Source of the DNA: Euphrasia confusa
Lineage: Eukaryota; Streptophyta; Magnoliopsida; Lamiales; Orobanchaceae
Assembly (NCBI GenBank): GCA_954870475.1
Contig: OX940968.1
Location: 17,393,312 to 17,457,311 of the forward strand
Reading direction: 5' to 3'
DNA: 64,000 nt
The position numbers were made by a program, and so were the translations under genes. The notes beneath the pieces are model-generated. The model was given only the letters and a program-made list of their open reading frames with translations. It made no database searches and had not been told where the DNA came from. Shown piece after piece: positions 39,461 through 53,916 of the stretch (position 1 is the stretch's first letter; the number at the start of each line of letters is the position of its first letter).

Positions 39461-39810
39461 AAAGAAAAACTCTAATCTTAAATACACTAAAACCCTAAAC
39501 CCTAAAACTAAAATTTTAAACCCTAAAACCTAAAACAAAAACTCTAAACCCAAAAAATTATAACCCTAAACTTAAATACACTAAAACCATAAACCCTAAA
39601 ACTAAATATTAAACCCTAATATTCTAAACTCTAAAACCTAAAACAAAAACCCTAAACCCTAAAAACTAAAACCCTAATCTTGAATACACTAAAACCATAA
39701 ACCCTAAAACTAAACATTAAACCCTAATATTCTAAACCCTAAAACCTAAAATAAAAACCCTAAAAACTAAAACCTAAAACCCTAAACCTTAAAATTAAAC
39801 CCTAAAACTA

Positions 39811-41600
39811 AGCTTATAACCAAAACACTCAAAACCCTAAAATTTAAAAAAAAAAACAAAACACTAAACCCTAAAAACTAAATCAAAAACCCTAAACTTT
39901 AATACACTAAACCCTAAATCCTAATACTCTAAACACTAAAACCTAAAAACAAAACCATAAACCCTAAAAACTAGAACCCTAATCTTTAATACACTAAAAC
40001 CCTAAACCCTAAAACTAAATATTAAACCCTAAAATTCTAAACCCTAAAACCTAAAACAAAAACCCTAAAAGCTAAAACCTAAAACCCTTAACTTGAACAC
40101 AATAAAACCTTAAACCCTAAAACCTAAAATTAAACCCTAAAACTAAGCATATAACCAAAAAAATCAAAACCCTAAAATTGAAAACAAAAACCCTAAACCA
40201 TAAACCCTAAAAACTAAATCTAAAACCTTAAACTTTAATACACTAAACCCTAAATCCTAATTCCCTAAACACTAAAACATAAAAACAAACCCTAAACCCT
40301 AAAAAGAAAAACCCTAATCTTTAATACACTAAAACCCTAAACCCTATAACTAAAATTTTAAACCCTAAAACCTAAAACCAAAACCCTAAACCCAAAAAAC
40401 TATAACCCTAAACATGAATACATCAAAACCCTAAACACTAAAAACTAAAACCTAATACACTAAACTAAAATCAATAAAACCCTAAACCCTAATACCTAAA
40501 ACTAAGACCCTAAACCTTAAATCCTAAAAACTAAATCATAAACCCTAAATTTTAATACACTAAATCCTTAGTCCTAATAATCTAAACACTAAAACCTAAA
40601 AACAAAGCCTTAAACCCTAAAAACTAAAACCCTAATCTTTAATACAGTAAAACCCTAAACCCTAAAACTAAACATTAAACCCTAATATTCTAATCACTAA
40701 AACCTAAAACAAAAACCCCAAAAACTAAAACCTAAAACCCTAAACCTTAAAATTAAACCCTAAAACTAAGCATATAACCGAAACACTCAAAACCCTAAAA
40801 TTTAAAAAAAAAACAAAACACTAAACCCTAAAAACTAAATCTAAAACCTAAACTTTAATACACTAAACCCTAAATCCTAATACTCTAAACAATAAAACCT
40901 AAAAACAAAACCTTAAACCCTAAAAACTAGAACCCTAATCTTTAATACACTAAAACCCTAAACAGTAAAACTAAATATTAAACCCTAAAATTCTAAACCC
41001 TAAAACCTAAAACAAAAACCCTAAAAGCTAAAACCTAAAACTCTTAACTTGAATACAATAAAACCTTAAACCCTAAAACCTAAAATTAAACCCTAAAACT
41101 AAGCATATAACCAAAAAAATCAAAACCTTAAAATTGAAAACAAAAACCCTAAACCATAAACCCTAAAAACTAAATCTAAAACCCTAAACTTTAATACACT
41201 AAACCCTAAATCCTAATTCCCTAAACACTAAAACATAAAAACAAAACCCTAAAAAGAAAAACCCTAATCTTTAATACACTAAAACCCTAAACCCTAAAAC
41301 TAAAATTTTAAACTCTAAAACCTAAAACCAAAACTCTAAACCCAAAAAATTATAACCCTAAACTTGAATACACTAAAACCATAAACCCTAAAACTAAATA
41401 TTAAACACTAAAATTCTAAACTCTAAAACCTAAAACAAAAACCCTAAACCCTAAAAACTAAAACCCTAATCTTGAATACACTAAAACCCTAAACCCTAAA
41501 ACTAAACATTAAACCATAATATTCTAAACCCTAAAACCTAAAATAAAAACCCTAAAAACTAAAACCTAAAACCCTAAACCTTAAAATTAAACCCTAAAAC
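39811..41600. repeat. Class A 1.8-kb unit
   Basis: It begins after the altered box AAGCTTATAACC at 39811 and carries the class A signature: AAATCAAAAACCC, TTGAACACAA at 40093, CCCTATAACTAAAA and AAACATGAATACATC. The same signature is found at about 6.1, 8.0 and 9.9 kb in the left block and at 46.0, 53.9, 55.7 and 59.3 kb in the right block. Confidence 0.8.
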
Positions 41601-42494
41601 TAAGCATATAACCAAAACACTCAAAACCCTAAAATTTAAAAAAAAAACAAAACACTAAACCCTAAAAACTAAATCTAAAACCCTAAACTTTAATACACTA
41701 AACCCTAAATCCTAATACTCTAAACACTAAAACCTAAAAACAAAACCTTAAACCCTAAAAACTAGAACCCTAATCTTTAATACACTAAAACCCTAAACAC
41801 TAAAACTAAATATTAAACCCTAAAATTCTAAACCCTAAAACCTAAAACAAAAACCCCAAAAGCTAAAACTTAAAACCTTTAACTTGAATACAATAAAACC
41901 TTAAACCCTAAAACCTAAAATTAAACCCTAAAACTAAGCATATAACCAAAAAAATCAAAACCCTAAAATTGAAAACAAAAACCCTAAACCATAAACCCTA
42001 AAAACTAAATCTAAAACCCTAAACTTAATACACTAAACCCTAAATCCTAATTCCCTAAACACTAAAACATAAAAACAAAACCCTAAACCCTAAAAAGAAA
42101 AACCCTAATCTTTAATACACTAAAACCCTAAACCCTAAAACTAAAATTTTAAACCCTAAAACCTAAAACCAAAACTCTAAACCCAATAAATTATAACCCT
42201 AAACTTGAATACACTAAAACCATAAACCCTAAAACTAAATATTAAACCCTAATATTCTAAACTCTAAAACCTAAAACAAAAACACTAAACCCTAAAAACT
42301 AAAACCCTAATCTTGAATACACTAAAACCCTAAACCCTAAAACTAAACATTAAACCCTAATATTCTAAACCCTAAAATCTAAAATAAAAACCCTAAAAAC
42401 TAAAACCTAAAACCCTAAACCTTAAAATTAAACCCTAAAACTAAGCATATAACCGAAACACTCAAAACCCTAAAATTTAAAAAAAAACTAAACA
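41601..42494. repeat. Short module, about 0.87 kb
   Basis: It is recognised by the one-base deletion CCCTAAACTTAATAC (about 42020) and by AACCCAATAAATT (about 42182). Near-identical modules follow the class A units at about 47.8-48.7 kb and 51.3-52.2 kb. It joins class A on the left to class B on the right. Confidence 0.7.
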
Positions 42495-45400
42495 CTAAAC
42501 CCTAAAAACTAAATCTAAAACCCTAAACATTAATACACTAAACCCTACATCCTAATACTCTAAACATTAAAACCTAAAAAAAACCTTAAACCCTAAAAAC
42601 TAGAACCCTAATATTTAATACACTAAAACCCTAAACCCTAAAACTAAATATTAAACCCTAAAATTCTAAACCCTAAAACCTAAAACAAAAACCCTAAAAG
42701 CTAAAACCTAAAACCTTTAACTTGAATACAATAAAACCTTAAACCCTAAAACCTAAAATTAAACCCTAAAACTAAGCATATAATCAAAAAAATCAAAACC
42801 CTAAAATTGAAAACAAAAACCCTAAACCCTAAACCCTAAAAACTAAATCTAAAACCCTAAACTTTAATACACTAAACCCTAAATCCTAATTCCCTAAACA
42901 CAAAAACATAAAAACAAAACCCTAAATCCTAAAAAGAAAAACCCTAATCTTTAATACACTAAAACCCTAAACCCTAAAACTAAAATTTTAAACCCTAAAA
43001 CCTAAAACCAAAACCCTAAACCCAAAAAAATATAACCCTAAACTTGAATACATAAAAACCCTAAACACTAAAAAATAAAACCTAATACACTAAACTAAAA
43101 TCAATAAAACCCTAAACCCTAAAACCTAAAACCAAGACCCTAAACCCTAAATCCTAAAAACTAAATCATAAACCCTAAATTTTAATACACTAAATCCTTA
43201 GTCCTAATAATCTAAACACTAAAACCTAAAAACAAAGCCCTAAACCCTAAAAACTAAAACCCTAATCTTTAATACAGTAAAACCCTAAACCCTAAAACTA
43301 AACTTTAAACCCTAATATTCTTATCCCTAAAACCTAAAACAAAAACCCTAAAAGCTAAAACCTAAAACCCTAAACCTTTAAACCCTAAAACTAAGCATAT
43401 AACCGAAACACTCAAAACCCTAAAATTTAAAAAAAAAACAAAACACTAAACCCTAAAAACTAAATCTAAAACCCTAAACTTTAATACACTAAACCCTAAA
43501 TCCTAATACTCTAAACACTAAAACCTAAAAACAAAACCTTAAACCCTAAAAACTAGAACCCTAATCTTTAATACACTAAAACCCTACACAGTAAAACTAA
43601 ATATTAAACCCTAAAATTCTAAACCCTAAAACCTAAAACAAAAACCCTAAAAGCTAAAACCTAAAACTCTTAACTTGAATACAATAAAACCTTAAACCCT
43701 AAAACCTAAAATTAAACCCTAAAACTAAGCATATAACCAAAAAAATCAAAACCCTAAAATTGAAAACAAAAACCCTAAACCATAAACCCTAAAAACTAAC
43801 TCTAAAACCCTAAACTTTAATACACTAAACCCTAAATCCTAATTCCCTAAACACTAAAACATAAAAACAAAACCCTAAACCCTAAAAAGAAAAACCCTAA
43901 TCTTTAATACACTAAAACCCTAAACCCTAAAACTAAAATTTTAAACTCTAAAACCTAAAACCAAAACTCTAAACCCAAAAAACTATAACCCTAAACTTGA
44001 AGACACTAAAACCATAAACCCTAAAACTAAATATTAAACACTAAAATTCTAAACTCTAAAACCTAAAACAAAAACCCTAAACCCTAAAAACTAAAACCCT
44101 AATCTTGAATACACTAAAACCCTAAACCCTAAAACTAAACATTAAACCATAATATTCTAAACCCTAAAACCTAAAATAAAAACCCTAAAAACTAAAACCT
44201 AAAACCCTAAACCTTAAAATTAAACCCTAAAACTAAGCTTATAACCAAAACACTCAAAACCCTAAAATTTAAAAAAAAAAAAAACACTAAACCCTAAAAA
44301 CTAAATCTAAAACCCTAAACATTAATACACTAAACCCTACATCCTAATACTCTAAACATTAAAACCTAAAAAAAACCTTAAACCCTAAAAACTAGAACCC
44401 TAATATTTAATACACTAAAACCCTAAACCCTAAAACTAAATATTAAACCCTAAAATTCTAAACCCTAAAACCTAAAACAAAAACCCTAAAAGCTAAAACC
44501 TAAAACCTTTAACTTGAATACAATAAAACCTTAAACCCTAAAACCTAAAATTAAACCCTAAAACTAAGCATATAATCAAAAAAATCAAAACCCTAAAATT
44601 GAAAACAAAAACCCTAAACCCTAAACCCTAAAAACTAAATCTAAAACCCTAAACTTTAATACACTAAACCCTAAATCCTAATTCCCTAAACACAAAAACA
44701 TAAAAACAAAACCCTAAATCCTAAAAAGAAAAACCCTAATCTTTAATACACTAAAACCCTAAACCCTAAAACTAAAATTTTAAACCCTAAAACCTAAAAC
44801 CAAAACCCTAAACCCAAAAAAATATAACCCTAAACTTGAATACATAAAAACCCTAAACACTAAAAAATAAAACCTAATACACTAAACTAAAATCAATAAA
44901 ACCCTAAACCCTAAAACCTAAAACCAAGACCCTAAACCCTAAATCCTAAAAACTAAATCATAAACCCTAAATTTTAATACACTAAATCCTTAGTCCTAAT
45001 AATCTAAACACTAAAACCTAAAAACAAAGCCCTAAACCCTAAAAACTAAAACCCTAATCTTTAATACAGTAAAACCCTAAACCCTAAAACTAAACTTTAA
45101 ACCCTAATATTCTTATCCCTAAAACCTAAAACAAAAACCCTAAAAGCTAAAACCTAAAACCCTAAACCTTTAAACCCTAAAACTAAGCATATAACCGAAA
45201 CACTCAAAACCCTAAAATTTAAAAAAAAAACAAAACACTAAACCCTAAAAACTAAATCTAAAACCCTAAACTTTAATACACTAAACCCTAAATCCTAATA
45301 CTCTAAACACTAAAACCTAAAAACAAAACCTTAAACCCTAAAAACTAGAACCCTAATCTTTAATACACTAAAACCCTACACAGTAAAACTAAATATTAAA

Positions 45401-46078
45401 CCCTAAAATTCTAAACCCTAAAACCTAAAACAAAAACCCTAAAAGCTAAAACCTAAAACTCTTAACTTGAATACAATAAAACCTTAAACCCTAAAACCTA
45501 AAATTAAACCCTAAAACTAAGCATATAACCAAAAAAATCAAAACCCTAAAATTGAAAACAAAAACCCTAAACCATAAACCCTAAAAACTAACTCTAAAAC
45601 CCTAAACTTTAATACACTAAACCCTAAATCCTAATTCCCTAAACACTAAAACATAAAAACAAAACCCTAAACCCTAAAAAGAAAAACCCTAATCTTTAAT
45701 ACACTAAAACCCTAAACCCTAAAACTAAAATTTTAAACTCTAAAACCTAAAACCAAAACTCTAAACCCAAAAAACTATAACCCTAAACTTGAAGACACTA
45801 AAACCATAAACCCTAAAACTAAATATTAAACACTAAAATTCTAAACTCTAAAACCTAAAACAAAAACCCTAAACCCTAAAAACTAAAACCCTAATCTTGA
45901 ATACACTAAAACCCTAAACCCTAAAACTAAACATTAAACCATAATATTCTAAACCCTAAAACCTAAAATAAAAACCCTAAAAACTAAAACCTAAAACCCT
46001 AAACCTTAAAATTAAACCCTAAAACTAAGCTTATAACCAAAACACTCAAAACCCTAAAATTTAAAAAAAAAAAAAACA
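42495..46078. repeat. Near-identical tandem pair of class B units, 1,792-bp period
   Basis: Two adjacent copies (about 42495-44286 and 44287-46078) share rare variants at an exact 1,792-bp offset. These are ATATTTAATA at 42611/44403, TAATCAAAA at 42781/44573, CTACACAG near 43585/45377 and GAAGACAC at 43999/45791. The last two variants were seen nowhere else in the window. I saw essentially no differences in the segments compared, which suggests the most recent duplication in the array. Confidence 0.87.
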
Positions 46079-49000
46079 CTAAACCCTAAAAACTAAATCA
46101 AAAACCCTAAACTTTAATACACTAAACCCTAAATCCTAATACTCTAAACACTAAAACCTAAAAACAAAACCATAAACCCTAAAAACTAGAACCCTAATCT
46201 TTAATACACTAAAACCCTAAACCCTAAAACTAAATATTAAACCCTAAAATTCTAAACCCTAAAACCTAAAACAAAAACCCTAAAAGCTAAAACCTAAAAC
46301 CCTTAACTTGAACACAATAAAACCTTAAACCCTAAAACCTAAAATTAAACCCTAAAACTAAGCATATAACCAAAAAAATCAAAACCCTAAAATTGAAAAC
46401 AAAAACCCTAAACCATAAACCCTAAAAACTAAATCTAAAACCTTAAACTTTAATACACTAAACCCTAAATCCTAATTCCCTAAACACTAAAACATAAAAA
46501 CAAACCCTAAACCCTAAAAAGAAAAACCCTAATCTTTAATACACTAAAACCCTAAACCCTATAACTAAAATTTTAAACCCTAAAACCTAAAACCAAAACC
46601 CTAAACCCAAAAAACTATAACCCTAAACATGAATACATCAAAACCCTAAACACTAAAAACTAAAACCTAATACACTAAACTAAAATCAATAAAACCCTAA
46701 ACCCTAATACCTAAAACTAAGACCCTAAACCTTAAATCCTAAAAACTAAATCATAAACCCTAAATTTTAATACACTAAATCCTTAGTCCTAATAATCTAA
46801 ACACTAAAACCTAAAAACAAAGCCTTAAACCCTAAAAACTAAAACCCTAATCTTTAATACCGTAAAACCCTAAACCCTAAAACTAAACATTAAACCCTAA
46901 TATTCTAATCACTAAAACCTAAAACAAAAACCCCAAAAACTAAAACCTAAAACCCTAAACCTTAAAATTAAACCCTAAAACTAAGCATATAACCGAAACA
47001 CTCAAAACCCTAAAATTTAAAAAAAAAAACAAAACACTAAACCCTAAAAACTAAATCTAAAACCTAAACTTTAATACACTAAACCCTAAATCCTAATACT
47101 CTAAACAATAAAACCTAAAAACAAAACCTTAAACCCTAAAAACTAGAACCCTAATCTTTAATACACTAAAACCCTAAACAGTAAAACTAAATATTAAACC
47201 CTAAAATTCTAAACCCTAAAACCTAAAACAAAAACCCTAAAAGCTAAAACCTAAAACTCTTAACTTGAATACAATAAAACCTTAAACCCTAAAACCTAAA
47301 ATTAAACCCTAAAACTAAGCATATAACCAAAAAAATCAAAACCCTAAAATTGAAAACAAAAACCCTAAACCATAAACCCTAAAAACTAAATCTAAAACCC
47401 TAAACTTTAATACACTAAACCCTAAATCCTAATTCCCTAAACACTAAAACATAAAAACAAAACCCTAAAAAGAAAAACCCTAATCTTTAATACACTAAAA
47501 CCCTAAACCCTAAAACTAAAATTTTAAACTCTAAAACCTAAAACCAAAACTCTAAACCCAAAAAATTATAACCCTAAACTTGAATACACTAAAACCATAA
47601 ACCCTAAAACTAAATATTAAACACTAAAATTCTAAACTCTAAAACCTAAAACAAAAACCCTAAACCCTAAAAACTAAAACCCTAATCTTGAATACACTAA
47701 AACCCTAAACCCTAAAACTAAACATTAAACCATAATATTCTAAACCCTAAAACCTAAAATAAAAACCCTAAAAACTAAAACCTAAAACCCTAAACCTTAA
47801 AATTAAACCCTAAAACTAAGCATATAACCAAAACACTCAAAACCCTAAAATTTAAAAACAAAACAAAACACTAAACCCTAAAAACTAAATCTAAAACCCT
47901 AAACTTTAATACACTAAACCCTAAATCCTAGTACTCTAAACACTAAAACCTAAAAACAAAACCTTAAACCCTAAAAACTAGAACCCTAATCTTTAATACA
48001 CTAAAACCCTAAACACTAAAACTAAATATTAAACCCTAAAATTCTAAACCCTAAAACCTAAAACAAAAACCCCAAAAGCTAAAACTTAAAACCTTTAACT
48101 TGAATACAATAAAACCTTAAACCCTAAAACCTAAAATTAAACCCTAAAACTAAGCATATAACCAAAAAAATCAAAACCCTAAAATTGAAAACAAAAACCC
48201 TAAACCATAAACCCTAAAAACTAAATCTAAAACCCTAAACTTAATACACTAAACCCTAAATCCTAATTCCCTAAACACTAAAACATAAAAACAAAACCCT
48301 AAACCCTAAAAAGAAAAACCCTAATCTTTAATACACTAAAACCCTAAACCCTAAAACTAAAATTTTAAACCCTAAAACCTAAAACCAAAACTCTAAACCC
48401 AATAAATTATAACCCTAAACTTGAATACACTAAAACCATAAACCCTAAAACTAAATATTAAACCCTAATATTCTAAACTCTAAAACCTAAAACAAAAACA
48501 CTAAACCCTAAAAACTAAAACCCTAATCTTGAATACACTAAAACCCTAAACCCTAAAACTAAACATTAAACCCTAATATTCTAAACCCTAAAATCTAAAA
48601 TAAAAACCCTAAAAACTAAAACCTAAAACCCTAAACCTTAAAATTAAACCCTAAAACTAAGCATATAACCGAAACACTCAAAACCCTAAAATTTAAAAAA
48701 AAACTAAACACTAAACCCTAAAAACTAAATCTAAAACCCTAAACATTAATACACTAAACCCTACATCCTAATACTCTAAACATTAAAACCTAAAAAAAAC
48801 CTTAAACCCTAAAAACTAGAACCCTAATCTTTAATACACTAAAACCCTAAACCCTAAAACTAAATATTAAACCCTAAAATTCTAAACCCTAAAACCTAAA
48901 ACAAAAACCCTAAAAGCTAAAACCTAAAACCTTTAACTTGAATACAATAAAACCTTAAACCCTAAAACCTAAAATTAAACCCTAAAACTAAGCATATAAT

Positions 49001-52000
49001 CAAAAAAATCAAAACCCTAAAATTGAAAACAAAAACCCTAAACCATAAACCCTAAAAACTAAATCTAAAACCCTAAACTTTAATACACTAAACCCTAAAT
49101 CCTAATTCCCTAAACACAAAAACATAAAAACAAAACCCTAAACCCTAAAAAGAAAAACCCTAATCTTTAATACACTAAAACCCTAAACCCTAAAACTAAA
49201 ATTTTAAACCCTAAAAACTAAAACCAAAACCCTAAACCCAAAAAAATATAACCCTAAACTTGAATACATAAAAACCCTAAACACTAAAAAATAAAACCTA
49301 ATACACTAAACTAAAATCAATAAAACCCTAAACCCTAAAACCTAAAACCAAGACCCTAAACCCTAAATCCTAAAAACTAAATCATAAACCCTAAATTTTA
49401 ATACACTAAATCCTTAGTCCTAATAATCTAAACACTAAAACCTAAAAACAAAGCCCTAAACCCTAAAAACTAAAACCCTAATCTTTAATACAGTAAAACC
49501 CTAAACCCTAAAACTAAACTTTAAACCCTAATATTCTTATCCCTAAAACCTAAAACAAAAACCCTAAAAGCTAAAACCTAAAACCCTAAACCTTTAAACC
49601 CTAAAACTAAGCATATAACCGAAACACTCAAAACCCTAAAATTTAAAAAAAAAACAAAACACTAAACCCTAAAAACTAAATCTAAAACCCTAAACTTTAA
49701 TACACTAAACCCTAAATCCTAATACTCTAAACACTAAAACCTAAAAACAAAACCTTAAACCCTAAAAACTAGAACCCTAATCTTTAATACACTAAAACCC
49801 TAAACAGTAAAACTAAATATTAAACCCTAAAATTCTAAACCCTAAAACCTAAAACAAAAACCCTAAAAGCTAAAACCTAAAACTCTTAACTTGAATACAA
49901 TAAAACCTTAAACCCTAAAACCTAAAATTAAACCCTAAAACTAAGCATATAACCAAAAAAATCAAAACCCTAAAATTGAAAACAAAAACCCTACACCATA
50001 AACCCTAAAAACTAACTCTAAAACCCTAAACTTTAATACACTAAACCCTAAATCCTAATTCCCTAAACACTAAAACATAAAAACAAAACCCTAAACCCTA
50101 AAAAGAAAAACCCTAATCTTTAATACACTAAAACCCTAAACCCTAAAACTAAAATTTTAAACCCTAAAACCTAAAACCAAAACTCTAAACCCAATAAATT
50201 ATAACCCTAAACTTGAATACACTAAAACCATAAACCCTAAAACTAAATATTAAACCCTAATATTCTAAACTCTAAAACCTAAAACAAAAACACTAAACCC
50301 TAAAAACTAAAACCCTAATCTTTAATACAGTAAAACCCTAAACCCTAAAACTAAACATTAAACCCTAATATTCTAATCACTAAAACCTAAAACAAAAACC
50401 CCAAAAACTAAAACCTAAAACCCTAAACCTTAAAATTAAACCCTAAAACTAAGCATATAACCGAAACACTCAAAACCCTAAAATTTAAAAAAAAAAACAA
50501 AACACTAAACCCTAAAAACTAAATCTAAAACCTAAACTTTAATACACTAAACCCTAAATCCTAATACTCTAAACAATAAAACCTAAAAACAAAACCTTAA
50601 ACCCTAAAAACTAGAACCCTAATCTTTAATACACTAAAACCCTAAACAGTAAAACTAAATATTAAACCCTAAAATTCTAAACCCTAAAACCTAAAACAAA
50701 AACCCTAAAAGCTAAAACCTAAAACTCTTAACTTGAATACAATAAAACCTTAAACCCTAAAACCTAAAATTAAACCCTAAAACTAAGCATATAACCAAAA
50801 AAATCAAAACCCTAAAATTGAAAACAAAAACCCTAAACCATAAACCCTAAAAACTAAATCTAAAACCCTAAACTTTAATACACTAAACCCTAAATCCTAA
50901 TTCCCTAAACACTAAAACCTAAAAACAAAACCCTAAAAAGAAAAACCCTAATCTTTAATACACTAAAACCCTAAACCCTAAAACTAAAATTTTAAACTCT
51001 AAAACCTAAAACCAAAACTCTAAACCCAAAAAATTATAACCCTAAACTTGAATACACTAAAACCATAAACCCTAAAACTAAATATTAAACACTAAAATTC
51101 TAAACTCTAAAACCTAAAACAAAAACCCTAAACCCTAAAAACTAAAACCCTAATCTTGAATACACTAAAACCCTAAACCCTAAAACTAAACATTAAACCA
51201 TAATATTCTAAACCCTAAAACCTAAAATAAAAACCCTAAAAACTAAAACCTAAAACCCTAAATCTTAAAATTAAACCCTAAAACTAAGCATATAACCAAA
51301 ACACTCAAAACCCTAAAATTTAAAAAAAAAAAAACACTAAACCCTAAAAACTAAATCTAAAACCCTAAACTTTAATACACTAAACCCTAAATCCTAGTAC
51401 TCTAAACACTAAAACCTAAAAACAAAACCTTAAACCCTAAAAACTAGAACCCTAATCTTTAATACACTAAAACCCTAAACACTAAAACTAAATATTAAAC
51501 CCTAAAATTCTAAACCCTAAAACCTAAAACAAAAACCCCAAAAGCTAAAACTTAAAACCTTTAACTTGAATACAATAAAACCTTAAACCCTAAAACCTAA
51601 AATTAAACCCTAAAACTAAGCATATAACCAAAAAAATCAAAACCCTAAAATTGAAAACAAAAACCCTAAACCATAAACCCTAAAAACTAAATCTAAAACC
51701 CTAAACTTAATACACTAAACCCTAAATCCTAATTCCCTAAACACTAAAACATAAAAACAAAACCCTAAACCCTAAAAAGAAAAACCCTAATCTTTAATAC
51801 ACTAAAACCCTAAACCCTAAAACTAAAATTTTAAACCCTAAAACCTAAAACCAAAACTCTAAACCCAATAAATTATAACCCTAAACTTGAATACACTAAA
51901 ACCATAAACCCTAAAACTAAATATTAAACCCTAATATTCTAAACTCTAAAACCTAAAACAAAAACACTAAACCCTAAAAACTAAAACCCTAATCTTGAAT

Positions 52001-53916
52001 ACACTAAAACCCTAAACCCTAAAACTAAACATTAAACCCTAATATTCTAAACCCTAAAATCTAAAATAAAAACCCTAAAAACTAAAACCTAAAACCCTAA
52101 ACCTTAAAATTAAACCCTAAAACTAAGCATATAACCGAAACACTCAAAACCCTAAAATTTAAAAAAAAACTAAACACTAAACCCTAAAAACTAAATCTAA
52201 AACCCTAAACATTAATACACTAAACCCTACATCCTAATACTCTAAACATTAAAACCTAAAAAAAACCTTAAACCCTAAAAACTAGAACCCTAATCTTTAA
52301 TACACTAAAACCCTAAACCCTAAAACTAAATATTAAACCCTAAAATTCTAAACCCTAAAACCTAAAACAAAAACCCTAAAAGCTAAAACCTAAAACCTTT
52401 AACTTGAATACAATAAAACCTTAAACCCTAAAACCTAAAATTAAACCCTAAAACTAAGCATATAATCAAAAAAATCAAAACCCTAAAATTGAAAACAAAA
52501 ACCCTAAACCATAAACCCTAAAAACTAAATCTAAAACCCTAAACTTTAATACACTAAACCCTAAATCCTAATTCCCTAAACACAAAAACATAAAAACAAA
52601 ACCCTAAACCCTAAAAAGAAAAACCCTAATCTTTAATACACTAAAACCCTAAACCCTAAAACTAAAATTTTAAACCCTAAAACCTAAAACCAAAACCCTA
52701 AACCCAAAAAAATATAACCCTAAACTTGAATACATAAAAACCCTAAACACTAAAAAATAAAACCTAATACACTAAACTAAAATCAATAAAACCCTAAACC
52801 CTAAAACCTAAAACCAAGACCCTAAACCCTAAATCCTAAAAACTAAATCATAAACCCTAAATTTTAATACACTAAATCCTTAGTCCTAATAATCTAAACA
52901 CTAAAACCTAAAAACAAAGCCCTAAACTCTAAAAACTAAAACCCTAATCTTTAATACAGTAAAACCCTAAACCCTAAAACTAAACTTTAAACCCTAATAT
53001 TCTTATCCCTAAAACCTAAAACAAAAACCCTAAAAGCTAAAACCTAAAACCCTAAACCTTTAAACCCTAAAACTAAGCATATAACCGAAACACTCAAAAC
53101 CCTAAAATTTAAAAAAAAAAAAAACACTAAACCCTAAAAACTAAATCTAAAACCCTAAACTTTAATACACTAAACCCTAAATCCTAATACTCTAAACACT
53201 AAAACCTAAAAACAAAACCTTAAACCCTAAAAACTAGAACCCTAATCTTTAATACACTAAAACCCTAAACAGTAAAACTAAATATTAAACCCTAAAATTC
53301 TAAACCCTAAAACCTAAAACAAAAACCCTAAAAGCTAAAACCTAAAACTCTTAACTTGAATACAATAAAACCTTAAACCCTAAAACCTAAAATTAAACCC
53401 TAAAACTAAGCATATAACCAAAAAAATCAAAACCCTAAAATTGAAAACAAAAACCCTAAACCATAAACCCTAAAAACTAACTCTAAAACCCTAAACTTTA
53501 ATACACTAAACCCTAAATCCTAATTCCCTAAACACTAAAACATAAAAACAAAACCCTAAACCCTAAAAAGAAAAACCCTAATCTTTAATACACTAAAACC
53601 CTAAACCCTAAAACTAAAATTTTAAACTCTAAAACCTAAAACCAAAACTCTAAACCCAAAAAACTATAACCCTAAACTTGAATACACTAAAACCATAAAC
53701 CCTAAAACTAAATATTAAACACTAAAATTCTAAACTCTAAAACCTAAAACAAAAACCCTAAACCCTAAAAACTAAAACCCTAATCTTGAATACACTAAAA
53801 CCCTAAACCCTAAAACTAAACATTAAACCATAATATTCTAAACCCTAAAACCTAAAATAAAAACCCTAAAAACTAAAACCTAAAACCCTAAACCTTAAAA
53901 TTAAACCCTAAAACTA
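46028..53916. repeat. Class A, short module, class B series with a rearranged middle
   Basis: A class A unit from 46028 (TTGAACACAA at 46308) is followed by a short module (about 47.8-48.7 kb) and a class B unit from about 48.7 kb. Around 50160-50330 the B unit switches to short-module sequence and then to class A sequence. A second short module (about 51.3-52.2 kb) and another B unit (about 52.2-53.9 kb) close the series. The arrangement repeats that of 39.8-44.3 kb with one unit shortened. Confidence 0.7.
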
